DNA of 64,000 bases from Pectinophora gossypiella. Its lineage: Eukaryota > Arthropoda > Insecta > Lepidoptera > Gelechiidae. The position numbers and the translations under genes were made by a program. Positions 18,600-33,500 of the stretch are shown piece after piece (the first letter of the stretch is position 1; each line of letters opens with the position of its first letter). The stretch lies in NCBI RefSeq assembly GCF_024362695.1, contig NC_065426.1, positions 7,904,236 to 7,968,235 on the forward strand, read 5' to 3'. The notes below the pieces were generated by a model that saw only the letters and a list, made by a program, of their open reading frames with translations, had not been told where the DNA came from and searched no databases.

Positions 18600-20560
18600 A
18601 CATAATTCTACTCTTTTTTGTCAAACTAAACTAATTTTATAAATTCCATCTTCCATCATGATAGTAGCACAAATTATATTTATCTATCTGTAGATATAGA
18701 CGTATCTGTATCCTAAACTACGTATATTTCTAATATTGTAGCACTTTGTCTTGGGAAAACTATATTTTTTTTCCACCATCACGTTTGAATATCATTGCAA
18801 ACGCTTTTAGGCATATTTTTGTACTTTTGATTGTTATGTATCTTAAAGTCAAGTGACAAGCATGTATGTGAGTGTCTTGTACCTACTTTTTATACTTAAA
18901 TGCCTAATTATAGAAAAAATATTTAGCCCAAAGAATGAATTCGCTAGGTTGTCTTGACTATACAAGCGCAAGCTATGTAAATAAATACAAGTAGGTGCCT
19001 TATTTCATATTTCAGTCGTACGCTGGATCCAAGGTAGATACCTACACAGGTTTATATATTTTGCTCAAAGGCAAAAACTACTGTAAAAAGTTGTTTTTTT
19101 TTATAAGAAAAACGTGAGAAGTAGGTATCTACCTGCAACGCTTTTTATTTGTAAACTATATATTTATGTTTCCTGAAAAATAAGTTCCTGGGCAGAATAG
19201 GTAGTTCACTAAAATTTTATTTTATTACTCTACATAAACAAGCACTATGCTAAATAAGTACTTACTTACCCATCACTTTATTCTTAAAATATCACTTCTG
19301 CACGTAATAATATTTATAAATTTCAAATTATTGTCAAAGGTATTGAAATTAACGCAAAAAAATGTATATATTTGTGTAATAAAATGATACGAGTCATATT
19401 TAATTTATTTATAAACTAATATTTGGATATTTGAATTTTATTTAGTAAGTAGATATTTAAATTAACATTTTGTATTTATATAACTATTGTTATAAGATTG
19501 ATTATTTTTACAGACGGTTAAGGTAAACAAATAATTTCTTCAATAATTGTATAAAGAGTAACTACAAGCATTTTCTTCCATTCTCTTTAATGTAAATTAT
19601 AAATTATTTTTATGAGCACAAATGATGAGTAATAAATGTTGCGCTTTTCATATTTTAAAGAATAAAAAGTGATGAACATTTATTGTTATTTTTTATCCCA
19701 AAGAATGTAGGTGATTCAGTTCTTTTTACCTACATTTAGTAAAATTACCGGACTTCAACCACCGGAACTCAGTATCATTAGTGTTACCATAAAAAATATT
19801 GTAGGATTCATGACTTTTTGTAAATATCCAGTTTTATAACTTCTGTAAGTTGGTGACATTGCGCACACAAGTTCAAATCTGTTATTAGGAAAATGAAAAA
19901 ATGCAGTAAGTATAATTATTTTTGTAGGGCCGCTAATGATATTGATAACCGATACCTACTCTGAAATTCACCTGAATCATCTCTATTGCGGAAAATCAGG
20001 TGATTTTGCCTAAATGGACAAGTTAAAAAAATATATGAATATGCTACAAAAGTAGAGTAATAGTAATCAGTTTCCAAGTAACTGATTTTCTACAAAATAT
20101 ATATTATGCTCCCATCGTCGTGGAGATCCTTGGGGGAGGCTTATGCCCAGCAGTGAGCGTCGTTGTACGGCTGATAATGACGATGCTACAAAAATATTAT
20201 ACTGTAGAGCCAGTATATAATGAAGGTATTTTATTCTGAAAGTCATTAATTTATTTTCTGAATCTTTTTTTTTTTAGGTTTCTGGCCTGATTGCAAAAAT
20301 CTTTAGGCCATGTCTTCATGTTGGTGCTGGTTCCAGCAAACACAGAGTTATAAACGTATACATTTTGAAAGGTCTTAATAAGGTATGACTAAATAGGTAG
20401 AAAACACATCACATTTTTTAATAACACGTACTTCGGCGGATAGTGTGCGCTTGCATCTTCAGTCTTTATTGTCTGTGAGTATACAGATTTTATTAGTCCT
20501 ATTAGCATTTGAGTTCAAAGGGTAAACTTAAGTTTTTTTATGGCAACACCAACATAAAAA
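18600..20560. other. Intergenic, no gene recognised
   Basis: AT-rich spacer between the mariner and the REEP gene. The only repeat-like piece is 20107-20190 (GGGAGGCTTATGCCCAGCAG, CGTCGTTGTACGGCTGATAA), a LINE tail. Confidence 0.6.
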
Positions 20561-20670
20561 TGCCAATACCGGCGGCCATTATACTGTCATGTCATTGTCA
20601 TTTTGTCAATGAGTCGTGGCCGTAGGTTGGTGCCAATCTCCTTTCCGTCAGCCCCTTGAATTAAAACACC

Positions 20671-20800
20671 ATGAGTGCCAAGTTACAGGAGTACCGAGAT
20701 ACGGTCGAGCGCCACCTGCTTGACAAAAGCAAGCCATGGACCAAATATTTCGATAAAGTCGAGGCACAGACTGGAGTCAACAGAGTATACATTTTCGTCG
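20671..20800 (+). CDS. REEP5: REEP exon 1 (start codon)
   Basis: ATG at 20671 (context AAAACACCATGAG). Encodes MSAKLQEYRDTVERHLLDKS then KYFDKVEAQTGVNRVYIFV; donor G|GTAAGA, phase 1. TGVNR is invariant in REEP5/6-type proteins. The GC-richer 5' UTR is likely within 20576-20670. Confidence 0.94.
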
Positions 20801-23800
20801 GTAAGAAATTGCTAGTTGAATTTTTTTAATCAAGTTTATTTATATCCTTAGCTTGACGTTTGTTTTTTGTCGGCAGGTTTGGTGGCGTTCACCGGTTTAT
20901 ATTTAGTATTTGGATTTGGAGCTGAACTGATATGCAACGCCATTGGTTTTGTCTACCCGGCATACATGTCGATGAAGGCGCTTGAGTCGCCACAGAAAGA
21001 TGACGACACTAAGTGGTTGACCTACTGGGTGGTGTTCGCGTGCTTCTCGCTCATCGAGTACTTTTCAGACTTCATTGTCGGCTGGTTCCCGTTCTACTGG
21101 CTACTGAAGGTTAGTTCTGCCATTCCATATGTCAGGGAGACGCCGGCGTCTATGTTAGGTCATTACGGATGTAGTCACTTAGCGTGTGACATTAAACTTA
21201 CATGAAAATCAGTGTTTGTGCCCTGAATATTCAATGTTCTTCATGCAGCCTCATGCTTAGGTAAATCCACGTGACTTGACAGGCTCATAATGTCAAGGGT
21301 TACAAAATCTTTTATTTTAAAACCATTTACTGCAACATGGTTCTAAACTAGGTAAGTACACAAAAGTGCTTGTGACTGTGATTAAGCCATATCACATCTT
21401 GCAAATTGAAGTAGATTAATAAAATAAATTAAGAAATTTATATATGATAATATTTTTTAACACTTTCACCCAATTTATTTCCTACAAGGAGATTATGTTA
21501 TCCAGTTTTAAAATCATCTGTTTTTAAATTTTATTTTCTGACTTTTCAATACAATGCTCTATATTGTACAACATGATAAATACAGAAACAATACACCTAG
21601 ATCAATGAGAAACAAATCACACTAAGCTGCTATATTGCTAAAAAACAAGTAGGTACTTATCACTTTTATTGTACATCAATAAAAAAAAATATTACTTTGG
21701 TGTATGATTTGAATTTGGAAAAAACATTGTGTAAGAAACTACTTGTCATCCCAGATATAACCTAAAGATGTGATTCATTTCAGGATGTTATCTGCTCTAG
21801 ACTATAATGGTACTTTATCTCGTTGTAAATTACCGTAGATATCACTGTTATCTGCCTTGGTAATAGGTTTCCAGTGACCGATATGTGATAATATCAATTC
21901 AATAAAAATGAATAATAAAATAAAATATACTTACTTCGTACATAGGTAATTCACTCTACATAGCTATACATAAAATAAAAGGTTTACATACAATACATCC
22001 ACCTTCAGGAACTTTCATATCATAGCAGTATCGTTAAGGGGTAGGCTGAGGTGTACAGTCATGAGCAATAACTTGCACCCACTTTAGAACCCTGTCGCAC
22101 TATCAAACTTGACATTTAATGAGACTTATGGTTTAATTTGTCAAAAAAGTTATTGTGACATGGTTTCAAAGTGTATACATATTACTACTCGTGACCGTAC
22201 AGTGATTATATAATATACACCCACTCCTCGTCAGATATGTTGTATGTCCCATGTAAAACACATATTACAACTATTCAGGCACAAATCCTGGAAACCATGA
22301 TAGCAATTATCTATGACGCAAACATGAATTCAAACTCACAAACTTTTGTGTTCATAATTTTTGTAGGATAAAGATTCTATTAACATACAAATTGCCAAAC
22401 ATAATCGTTCATTACTATGAAATGTTAATTAACTATTAATATATCATTTAGTCCGACCACAGAGTCATTGATTACTGATAAGTTTCAATTAAAAAGATAT
22501 CAGCCTACATGTAGGACGGTTGAGTTAAAATGACTTTTAGTAATATTTTAAATGTAAAAATAACAGAAAAATATAAGCAAAATGTTCGACCACGTAATAG
22601 CAACAGACTCGCCCCCTGTTACGCGGGACTTGGACATAGCCGGATTCAATTTTATACTCATAGATATTGGTTTCTATTATGGCAGACTGGGCACCCTCAG
22701 GCCTGTTGTCTTAAACGTTGTACCGGGTGAGAGCCTTCAGCGCTCCCCATTTGTCCGGCCAAGTAGTTAATGCCATCTGCGGCAAATCTACAATAAGTCA
22801 CGTCAAAAAAAAAAATATTATGGCAGACACAAAGTTTATTATGTTTAAAGAAAGAATTTTAACTTAACATTATGACACAATTTACCTAATAGGTAGATGA
22901 CGTTATACGGCCCACAAGGTCACTTATTATGTTATTAACACACAGTGTAGTGTTCTATAGAACAGAATAGTATTAATACTGTTTTTCCTTATCCATACTA
23001 GTCCGTAATTATTTCGAAAATAGCTACCTGTTTTACATTTTCATGCCTAAACCGTTGATGAAAATTGGCGCATAAATCGAAATAATCTTACCAGGATTTC
23101 ACTCAACGTTTACAGAATCACTTACGGTTATTAGTCGGACGTCCGCGTTATTTGTCGCGTCTGCTTTGATAGCGTAATCCATGCAGCTGGGGTCAATAGA
23201 ATTCAATCTTTATTCAGTAGGTAACATAGTTACACTTTAAATCATCAATTTTTACATAACGAACGTCTAATCCGCCTAAAACTACTGCAGCTTCTCACAA
23301 CCTGTATAGCCGGGGAAAAGAAGCTGCAAGAAAAACCTCGGCACAGGGCTCTAGATGATATTTTTTTTAATAACAAAAATTATTATACAATCGGGTAATT
23401 TAGCCGCCTAATATCAGTTCTCAGACAGTTAATCCCTTGCATTCATATCTTCTAAATAATCATTAACCTTATAAATCTTTAGAAGTCAACAGAAAAAAGA
23501 CAGACGAATATTACATACCTATTACTTCAGTAATAATATCAGCCCAATATCAAAGGCCATATACCTCCGAAGACACGTTTTCTCGCGATATTGCGTATAT
23601 GATAATGATAATATGACAAACTCACGAGTATATTCCATCGGAAGATGAACTAAGACCTTTCTGTTAGACCAACGTCGGTGGTGGGTGAGCCGCATCGTCG
23701 TCTATAATGGTCGAGCCAACAGTGTTAGTGGAAACTGCGCTTAAGATAAATCAATAATTCATTAGTGCAAGTCCAGGGGTCCGGAACATGAATTCGAAAA

Positions 23801-24510
23801 TCATTTGTTTAGGCCCATACTGGAAAATACTTAACGTTAGTGTTAATTATATCCACAGTGTATCTTCGTGATATGGTGCTACCTCCCGACGGAGTACAAT
23901 GGCTCGATGATAATATACCACCGCATCATTCGCCCGTACTACCACAAGCATCACGGACGCATCGATGACGTCACCAACTCTGGTAAGAACCTTACTTCGT
24001 GTACCATGAATACAAATTTCAAATGAGAAATTAATGGGTTTGACACATTAAAGGCAGAAACAATGCTCCTGCAGGGTCTGCATGACAACCGCACGTCGCG
24101 CGGTGCGACTTATATCGAGGGCCTCTACCAATACACGCAGCGAATGCTATCTACGTAGATAGACGTACGGCTATTGGTCGAAGCCCTCGATATAATTCGT
24201 GCCGCGAGGGCTGCTGTTGGTATGCCGAAGCCGTAAGTCCACCAAAGCGGACACAATGACAATAGCAAAACATATCACTCAGTTTCGGTGGAGATCGGCC
24301 TTAACGACCTTCCTTACGGCGCAATGCAATTCGAGCGATATCGAAACAAGTGACGATTTTAGTATTTCGAATGAGACATGTTATGTCAGACTTGTTTCGC
24401 ATTGTCTTTTTTTATTGTCATTGTGGGATTACCTATAGTACAATTTTACATTTTTTGTTACGTTTACATACTCAAAATTACTCTTAAAACTATCCAAAGT
24501 GTACCTAGTA

Positions 24511-24578
<68 letters not shown>

Positions 24579-27500
24579 TTCTCATCAAAAAAATCGAAAC
24601 ACTTCCGTTTTCATTGTTTCTGTCCGAATTTAACACAAAAAAGAATTCATACGATGAAAAAAAATACATAAATGTATAGCTGGCAGTTTGGCCATTACAG
24701 TAATAAGCGAAAATTCTAAATTCAAAATTAGAATTTCATTTGTTTATCTTATAAACGAAATGAATCACTGTTTTGAGACAAATGTGTGTTTAGGGTTGGA
24801 GTACATTTAGCGTTTAAAAACTAAAAATTGGCGCCTATCCTTAAACTTTTTGTTTTTTATTTCAATACTGTGACTTTGGGACGTCTGAAAAAAGGTTTTT
24901 TTTTCTAAAACGTATGGATACTTCGCCCACAGAAGCCGCCCAAGTTGTGGCATTGCTGGATTCTGGCCTTAGTCAGCGTGTTGTGGCTGCAAGACTGCAT
25001 CTAAGCCTGTCATCTGTTCATAGAGTCTATAAACGTTATCGGGAGACTGGTTTGTTCACGCGCCGTTCAGGATCTGGCAGGAATCGGGTCACTTCTGAGC
25101 GAGATGATCGATTTATTGTAACAACTTCTTTAAGAAATCGACGCCTTAACGCTTTTCAACTGCAGCAGCGGCTTCGTGTTGTACGAAGGGTGGCTGTAAG
25201 TGACTCTACAATTAGAAGAAGGTTGAAGGATCGTGGACTGGTACCGCATAAGCCAGCAAATGGGCCGAAATTAACTGCAGACCATCGAAGAGCGCGCCTT
25301 AACTTTGCACGTGAGCACCTAAATTGGTCATACCTACAGTGGAGCAAAGTTCTCTTTTCTGATGAGTGTAAAATTATGCTGTATGGTAACGACGGAAGGA
25401 ACAAGGTCTACAGAAGAGACGGAGAACGCTATGCACAATGCTGCATTGAAGAAAAGGTCAGCTATGGTGGCGGTTCGTGGACGGTTTGGGGAGGAATCAG
25501 CGCCGACGGTAAGACAGAGCTTGCTTTCGTGTCTGGGCCACGTCTGCCTGCACTAAACTGTCATCGGTACGTCGAAGAGTGTCTCGAGCCTCATGTGATG
25601 CCCTATGCACATTTTATTGGCAACGGCTTCATATTCATGCACGACAATGCTAGGGCTCACACCGCGGGCGTCGTACGAGATTATCTTAACGAAGTCGATA
25701 TCTCTATTATGGAATGGCCAGCAAGAAGCCCGGACATGAATCCCATTGAACATCTGTGGGATGAATTAAAGAGACGAATTCGAGCAAGAGATCCTGCCCC
25801 AGAAACACTTAGCCAGCTGCAAGATGCAATCCAAGAGGAATGGGACAATATACCACAGCATGTGATCGTGACTCTCATCCGATCGATGAAGAACCGTATG
25901 GAAGCAGTAATTAGAGCTCGGGGAGGGAATACAAGTTATTAAATAAACGTTTTTTAGCTTTTTTTTTCATTTACGTGTGTTGTTTTATCCATTTCCTTTA
26001 TACTCCATACGGAATAAAAATGACTCATTTAACAAAATACGAAACCTATGAAAAATTCATTTAAATTTAGAACATTAACATTAAGATTTAATAAGCTCAT
26101 ATTACTCACTATTAAACGACATTTAACATTTATTCCTAAATGTACACATTTTTCTGATAATCCTGACTGTTCAGAATTGTACTATATTTCGCCTGGCAAC
26201 ATCACAAACATAACTTTAAAAAAAAAAAAAAAATAACTTTTTGAAAATTTAGTTTTGGAACGTCTCCCTCACTCTCTTGCTTTCGTGTCGTTATAGAGGT
26301 CAGACGTGTGACCCTCGAATAATTTCGAATCTTTCGAACCATTGTCGTAATTGCCGAAAATATTCCTAGTGCAACAGTGCCTTTAGATTGGGAAGACAAT
26401 CCATCGCTCGAGTGTTTTGCCACAGTTATAGGTAACTCGGTAATCTGAGGTAAGTCGGCGAGCTGAAGGTACTGCAGGAGCCTCCCTGGCTGTTGGTTCT
26501 CGAGCCTGCGTATGTCACAGCAGGACATCTAGGTGAGTCTTTCTCTTTTAAAGGCATTTTTCTCGTCTATTGTCGTATTTTGTATGTTGCACTTTCGTAT
26601 CAATTGTTTACCCAAATTTAGTATATCGCAATTTTCCCAATACAGTCCACTTTTAATATTCATTTTTTGGTCCTTTGAGCACGATATTTCATTTGTAAGG
26701 CGATCTAAGGATTCCATAATCAAATTTTTGTAGTTGAAAATTAATTATAAAAAACTTGAAGGTAACTTTAAAACGACACATATTTTATTTTTTGTTAACC
26801 TTCAAAAGATTGAAGACCGTTTTGTTTCAAATATTATTATTTTTAATTTTTGAACTTGCTTCTGAACGCACCTTGTCAGTCTGCTGTCACTGTCATTCGT
26901 ACGTCAAGTTGACTACTTGTCAATCGAGTCTAAAAATAACCTCATACATATCGCATTGTTATTCATTGTTTTTGTTGGTTTCGATTGTTTTTCGTGTTGT
27001 TTTTGTTAAAATAACTTAAATTAACGATGAGTAACGATGATAGTATGTCGGTTACTGGAGACAGGAACCGCATTGCTCGGGATTATGCATTTGCCCGTAT
27101 CGAAAGTATGGAAAACACGGACTTGGTAGGATATACTTTACAGGACGTGAAAGAAATTACGGATGAGTTTCACAGAGCACAGATAGAAGTATTGGCGTCA
27201 GTTTCGAAAGAACATAGACCAGGCGAGTTAAATTTTTCGGCTCAGTTTGAAACAAAAGTGAGGTCAATAAAGTATCGTATGTTGAAGAAGTCGCAAGCTG
27301 ATATAAAACCTTCAGTTTCAGTTTCGGATAATCAGTGCTTAAGTGTAAAGCTGCCTAAAATAAACATAACGCCTTTTGATGGAAGGATTGAAAATTGGAT
27401 TTCTTTTAAACAGCTTTATGACTCACTTATTCATAATAGGGAAATTCCAGCAGTGGAAAAGCTACATTATTTATTGACCTATGTTCGAGGATGTGCATTG

Positions 27501-30500
27501 GATTTAATAAAGAATTATCCAATTTCAGATGAGAATTATTTAAATGCATACAATGTTTTGAAAAATCATTATGAACGTAAAAGAGTGTTAGCGTCAATAT
27601 TCTATGAAAAATTATTACACTGTGAATCTGTGAAGTCTAAAAGTAGTACAGAATTAAATAGAGTTTTTCGTACTTTTAAAGAAAATATTGAAATTTTAGA
27701 CAAATACCAGTTACCAGATAGGAATTTTATGCTGTTCCATTTGTTATGGTCCAAGCTTGATGCAGCTACTAGAGAGGCTTTCGAGTTACAATTAGAGTCT
27801 GATGTTGATATTCCGGAATATGCTGACTTGTGTAAATTTATAGAAAAGCGAAGTCAAGCCTTGGAAAATTCCAGTAAATTGAATAGTGTTACTACAAAGC
27901 CAGTGTCTAAAACAAAGTCATCGCTTATTGTACCACCTGTGATCAGCTGTACGTTGTGTTTAACGGTTGGCCATAATATAGACAAATGTCCCAAATTTTT
28001 AAAATTGACACCTCGTGAGAGATTTGCTTGTGTGAAGGATAAACGACTTTGTATTGTATGTCTTCATCCCTCTCATACAGTCAAACATTGTAAGTCTTCA
28101 GTTCACTGTGACAAATGTAAGTATAGGCATCACGCGCTACTTCATTTCCACACGTCTGCTGATGAAGACATTTCTCAACAATGTATCGAAGGGACTTCGT
28201 CGAATATTCCCACAGCGTTGACTGTTCCTGGAGGTCATTCCCAAATTTTATTTTCGACTGCTATGGTCTTAATTAAAAATAAATTTAATAAATTGACCCC
28301 TATTCGCATACTTTTGGACAGTGCTAGTGCCTGCAATTTTATTACTTTGACTTGTGCTCAGAAGCTTGGACTTGACATAAGGGACAATGCCCATTCTGTG
28401 AATGGTATTGGTACGGTATCGGCCGATACTCTTGGCACTGTCGAATGTGAGATAGTACCATCTAATGGTGGCTCCTCATGTAACTTTTCGTTTAATGCTC
28501 TCGTTTTGTCGCAAATTTGTACTGACATGCCGTCGGGACAAATTGATATTTCCTCTTGGAAACATATTAGGGGATTAGATCTTGCTGATCCATTCTTCCA
28601 CCAGCCTGGGCCTATTGACATGTTGGTCAACGCCAATATTCTCGCTTCGGCACTTCAACCTGGTCTTGTCAAGGGCGAGTCAGGTCAGCCTGTTGCTATC
28701 CGCACTGTTTTCGGCTGGATAGTAATGGGTGAATGTGCAATTGATGTTGACACTTGTCGTTCTCGTTTTCGTAAAGGTTCCTGTGTTGTGACTAAGGACT
28801 GTCTTTTAGTGTCGAGTTTGTCTTTGGACAACAGTTTAAAGAAGTTCTGGGAGTTGGAGAATTTAGATCCTCCTAAGCCTGTCGTTTTTTCGAAAGCTGA
28901 ATTGTCGTGTGAAACCTATATGGAGGCTTCTTATTGTCGTAACCCTGAAGGTAGGATGATTGTCCCGTTGACCTTTGTCGACCTTCAGGAGAAGCCAAGG
29001 TTTTTAAATTCTCGTGAGGTCGCACTTAAGCGACTTCTGAATTTAGAGAGGAAGTTTAAAATAAACCCTCTCTTTCGTACTGCTTATATTAACTTCATGG
29101 ACGATTACCTCAAGTGTGGTCATATGGAAGAAGTTGAGCCGCCTCTGTCGTCTGAAGGCCACTTCTATTATATCCCTCATCACGGAGTTCTACGCCCTGA
29201 CTCGGTTACCACACCCTTGCGTACGGTCTTTGACGCAAGTGCTAAGGATGCCGCTGGCGTGTCCTTGAACGATTCGTTGCTCCCTGGCCCTAAGTTACAG
29301 AAGAACATTTTCGATCTTCTGGTTAGGTTTCGTTGGCATGCTGTAGTCTTCACCGGGGACATCAAGCAGATGTATCGCCAATTCTTGGTCGAGTTGCGAG
29401 ACTGCGACTATCAGCGCATTCTTTGGCGAGCGTCTCCAGAGGACCCTGTGAAGGATTTTCGCCTCCTTACCGTAACTTATGGGGTATCCTGCGCTCCGTA
29501 CCAGGCGCTTTGGTGCATCGCTAAGGTAGCTGAGGAATTCTCATCTCGTGCTCCTCAAGGTGCTGCTGTCTTGGCGAGAGATACTTACGTAGATGACATT
29601 GTGTCAGGTGCAGACTCTATTGAGAGTGCTCTACTAATGCGCAAGGAGTTGCTGGACATCTTGTCGTCGTCTTGTCTCCATTTGCGGAAATGGGCCTCCA
29701 ATAGCCCTGAATTTTTGAATTCTTGTCCGGACTCTGACTTATATTCCGACCGCCTCCGGAGTTTCGAAGATATAAGTGATTTATCGCTTAAAATTCTGGG
29801 TCTCTCTTGGCTCCCACAAGAGGACAAATTTACTTTTCGTACTTCAATGGATGATTCACGCTGTACTAAGCGATCTATCCTCTCGGATATCGCAAAGATT
29901 TTCGACCCTTTGGGTTTATTATCGCCGGTCGTATTTTTTGCGAAATATCTAATACAACTGTTGTGGTTGTCTGGAACCGATTGGGATAGCGAAGTTCCTG
30001 TTACTATCGCGCAGGAGTGGCGTAGGTTTAAGTCGCAGCTATCATCCTTGAGCTCGCTTTCCATTCCTCGTCGAATGGTCGAATCTTTTACGTCGTTGCA
30101 GCTTCACGGTTTCTGTGACTCCTCAGAAAAGGGTTATTGTGCCGTCATTTATTGTCGTGTCGTTAAAAATGACAGCACTATCGTTGTGCGACTTTGCTGT
30201 GCGAAGTCGAAAGTGGCCCCTCTTCGTAGGTGTTCCGTTCCTCGTTTGGAGCTGCTAGCTGCTGTTTTATTATCGAACTTAATCGCTTCGTTCAAAAAAG
30301 CTTTAGATGGTTTTTATAATTTTGACGACATCTACTGTTGGTCAGATTCAAGTGTCGCTCTGACATGGATCCGCTCTTGTCCATCGAAGTGGAAAACCTT
30401 CGTGGCCAATAGAGTCTCGGATATTCAGGAGAAAGTGTCCCCTCACACCTGGTACCACGTGCCTGGTTCTGAAAATCCAGCGGATTGCGGTTCTCGCGGT

Positions 30501-33500
30501 TTACATCCTGCTGACCTCATCCAGAACGTAACATGGTGGGCGGGGCCTAATTGGCTTTCTCAACCCCAAGAGTTTTGGCCACGGTCTGAGATACAGTTTG
30601 ACCACCTTGCATCTGATGAACAGAAGATTTATAGCCTCTTTACAGCTTCTAACATATCTTTCGTAGATGAAATTCTCAATCGATATTCATCTTTTAAGCG
30701 GATTTTAAACATCCTAGCTTATTGTTTTCGGTTCAAAAATAATTTGAAAAACTCTTCTTCGAAGGATTTAAAATCACAATTGTCGCCTGAGGAAATAAAT
30801 AATTCATTTCGCTTCCTCGTGAAGCATGTCCAAGAGTGTGCCTTTGCTACAGAAATTCGTCTGTTGTCGAAAGATAGTTCTTCTCGTCCCTTACCTAAAC
30901 CCATGAGAAAGTTATCTCCGTTTTTGGATGAACATGGGCTTTTGAGGGTGGGCGGTCGCCTATCTAAAGGAAGGCTGACTTATGACGTTAAACATCAGCT
31001 ATTATTGCCTCGTGATCATAGGCTCACGAAATTAATAGTTGATGATTATCATCAGCGCTTTATGCACCCTGGACTGCAAACTCTCCAAAACTTGTTGGCC
31101 CAAGAATTTTGGATCTTGTCTTCGAAAAGAGCAATACACTCTGTTGTGTCGCGTTGTATAAAATGTTTTCGCGCCCATCCGAAAGTGGCACCACCTCCTC
31201 TTATGGGTAATTTGCCAGCCTTTCGTATCAACCAGATAAAACCATTCTCGTCTGCTGCTGTAGATTATGCGGGGCCTTTTGATGTGTGTTTGGGTCGGGG
31301 TCGAGGTGTGCGCACGTTTAAGGCATATATTTGTGTCTTCGTATGTACAGCCACCAAGGCTCTTCATTTTGAGCTCGTGTCGGAGTTGACCTCCGAGGCC
31401 TACCTAGCAGCCTTGAGGCGTTTCATCGCACGGCGTGGTCGCTGCTCGAAACTCATTTCCGACCAAGGTAGAAATTTCATCGGAGCCTACAATATACTTA
31501 GTGACCTTATGAAAGGGGCTTCCGGAGCCGAACGAATCGAGTTCGTGTTCAACCCTCCTGGTAGTCCACACTTTTCAGGCTTGGCCGAAGCTGGGGTCAA
31601 GTCTGTAAAAACGCATTTGTCGCGTGTCGTTGGCTCGCAACGCCTAACTTACGAGGAATTTTACACAGTCCTCACGCAGATTGAATCCATGTTAAACTCT
31701 CGTCCTCTTTCGCCCGTTAGCTCAGACCCTAACGACTTCTCGGTATTGACCCCCGGTCATTTTCTAACTATGGAACCCCTTACTATTTTACCCGAAAACA
31801 ACTTCCTTGATGTAAAGTTAGGTTCATTGCAGAGATGGAAATTGTTGCAACAAATCCATCAAGATTTTTGGCGCAAATGGCACCTTGAATATTTACACAC
31901 TTTGCAACAGCGTCACAAGTGGTATAATAGTCGAAGGGAAATTTCGATCGGTACTCTTGTACTCATTGTTAACGAGCAATGCAGTCCAATGAAATGGAAA
32001 ATCGGTCGCGTCTCGAAACTTCATCCCGGGACTGATGGTGTCTGTAGAGTTGTCACGGTGCGTACAGAAGGTGGCGAATTCAAACGACCTATCGTTAAAC
32101 TTTGCCCTCTGCCAATGGAGGATTTGAAATAAAACAGTACTCTTTGTTAACTTGTAATGTCGTAAACAAATATTTTTTCGTTCGTGTCGTTTTATAGTTT
32201 TAATTTTTGCTTATATATCGTGTTATAATTTAACTTCGGTTAAAATACAATGTATTTTGGTGGGCGGAATGTTCAGAATTGTACTATATTTCGCCTGGCA
32301 ACATCACAAACATAACTTTAAAAAAAAAAAAAATAACTTTTTGAAAATTTAGTTTTGGAACGTCTCCCTCACTCTCTTGCTTTCGTGTCGTTATAGAGGT
32401 CAGACGTGTGACCCTCGAATAATTTCGAATCTTTCGAACCATTGTCGTAATTGCCGAAAATATTCCTAGTGCAACAGTGCCTTTAGATTGGGAAGACAAT
32501 CCATCGCTCGAGTGTTTTGCCACAGTTATAGGTAACTCGGTAATCTGAGGTAAGTCGGCGAGCTGAAGGTACTGCAGGAGCCTCCCTGGCTGTTGGTTCT
32601 CGAGCCTGCGTATGTCACAGCAGGACATCTAGGTGAGTCTTTCTCTTTTAAAGGCATTTTTCTCGTCTATTGTCGTATTTTGTATGTTGCACTTTCGTAT
32701 CAATTGTTTACCCAAATTTAGTATATCGCAATTTTCCCAATACAGTCCACTTTTAATATTCACTGACAAAACGTAAACTTGAAAGGTGTTTCGATTTTTT
32801 TGATGAGAAGTGTATATGCAAAATAAATAATAGTTAGAATTTCAAGTATTGATATCACTAGTAAGATATACTTGGTTCCTATTTTAGAATTACTGAAGGA
32901 CCTAGCCAAGAATGTCAACAAACAGATTGACAAAACGATGAAAAAAGTGAACGAGGCCATCGACAAAAAGCTGGCTCAAGATTAAGAGTACGTAGACACG
33001 TCTACTACGCTTAAGCCATATGTCCGGCAACCGGCGATTAACCGGCAAAGATATGCCGTGGCATGGGTGGTGCTATCGCGCGCGTCCCAACTTAACTTAT
33101 ACAGGGGGGTTAAAAAGGCCACATCGAAGCGATTCATTTAAAAAAGCAATATTGCTATTTGACATTTGTGGGCATTGCGCACTTTGCTTTTTTAGATGAA
33201 TTGCTTCGATGTCGAGTTTTTAAACCCCCAGAGCGTTTTGACTAATAGATACTGCAAATGTTGTTTACGTGGATAATCGTGGTACGGCTATTGATCAAAA
33301 TCAAGAAAAATCTAAATCGAATCGTCTTAAACCTAAATAAAGATTTTTTTATCTAATGTTCCCAAAGTGGTTAACAAATGTTCCTAAAGGTTGGGTAAAA
33401 AAGCTCATAAGTTCCCAAAGTGGGAACGTTCCTCGGAACGATACATTGCTGATCGTAATCCGTGATGTACACCGCGCCGCGCGCGACAGCGAACTCGCGC

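Larger units (their letters stand above)
26168..32762 (+). mobile_element. Intact BEL/Pao LTR retrotransposon nested in the Tc1
   Basis: LTRs 26168-26662 (495 bp) and 32270-32762 (493 bp), TGTTCAGAATTG..TTAATATTCA, alike except for a poly(A) run 16 versus 14 long. Target duplication CTGAC (26163-26167, 32763-32767). A likely primer-binding site TGGTCCTTTGAGCACG begins about 26667; the tRNA is not assigned. One polyprotein frame. The near-identical LTRs make it very young. Confidence 0.97.
24576..32812 (+). mobile_element. Tc1 transposon with intact transposase, split by a BEL/Pao element
   Basis: Terminal inverted repeats of about 27 bp: CACTTCTCATCAAAAAAATC..GAAACAC at 24576 and its complement ending GATGAGAAGTG at 32812, both flanked by TA. 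Without the 6.6-kb BEL insertion (26168-32767 including one target repeat) the Tc1 is about 1.64 kb. The transposase gene is upstream of the insertion and untouched. Confidence 0.95.

Noticed and set aside
24378..24671. 97-aa protein
   Set aside because: Its middle is translation of the (AT)n microsatellite and its end is Tc1 terminus.
26202..26528. 108-aa reverse frame
   Set aside because: Lies inside the BEL LTR and repeats in the other LTR (32284-32628); poly(K/F) from the A run; no domain.
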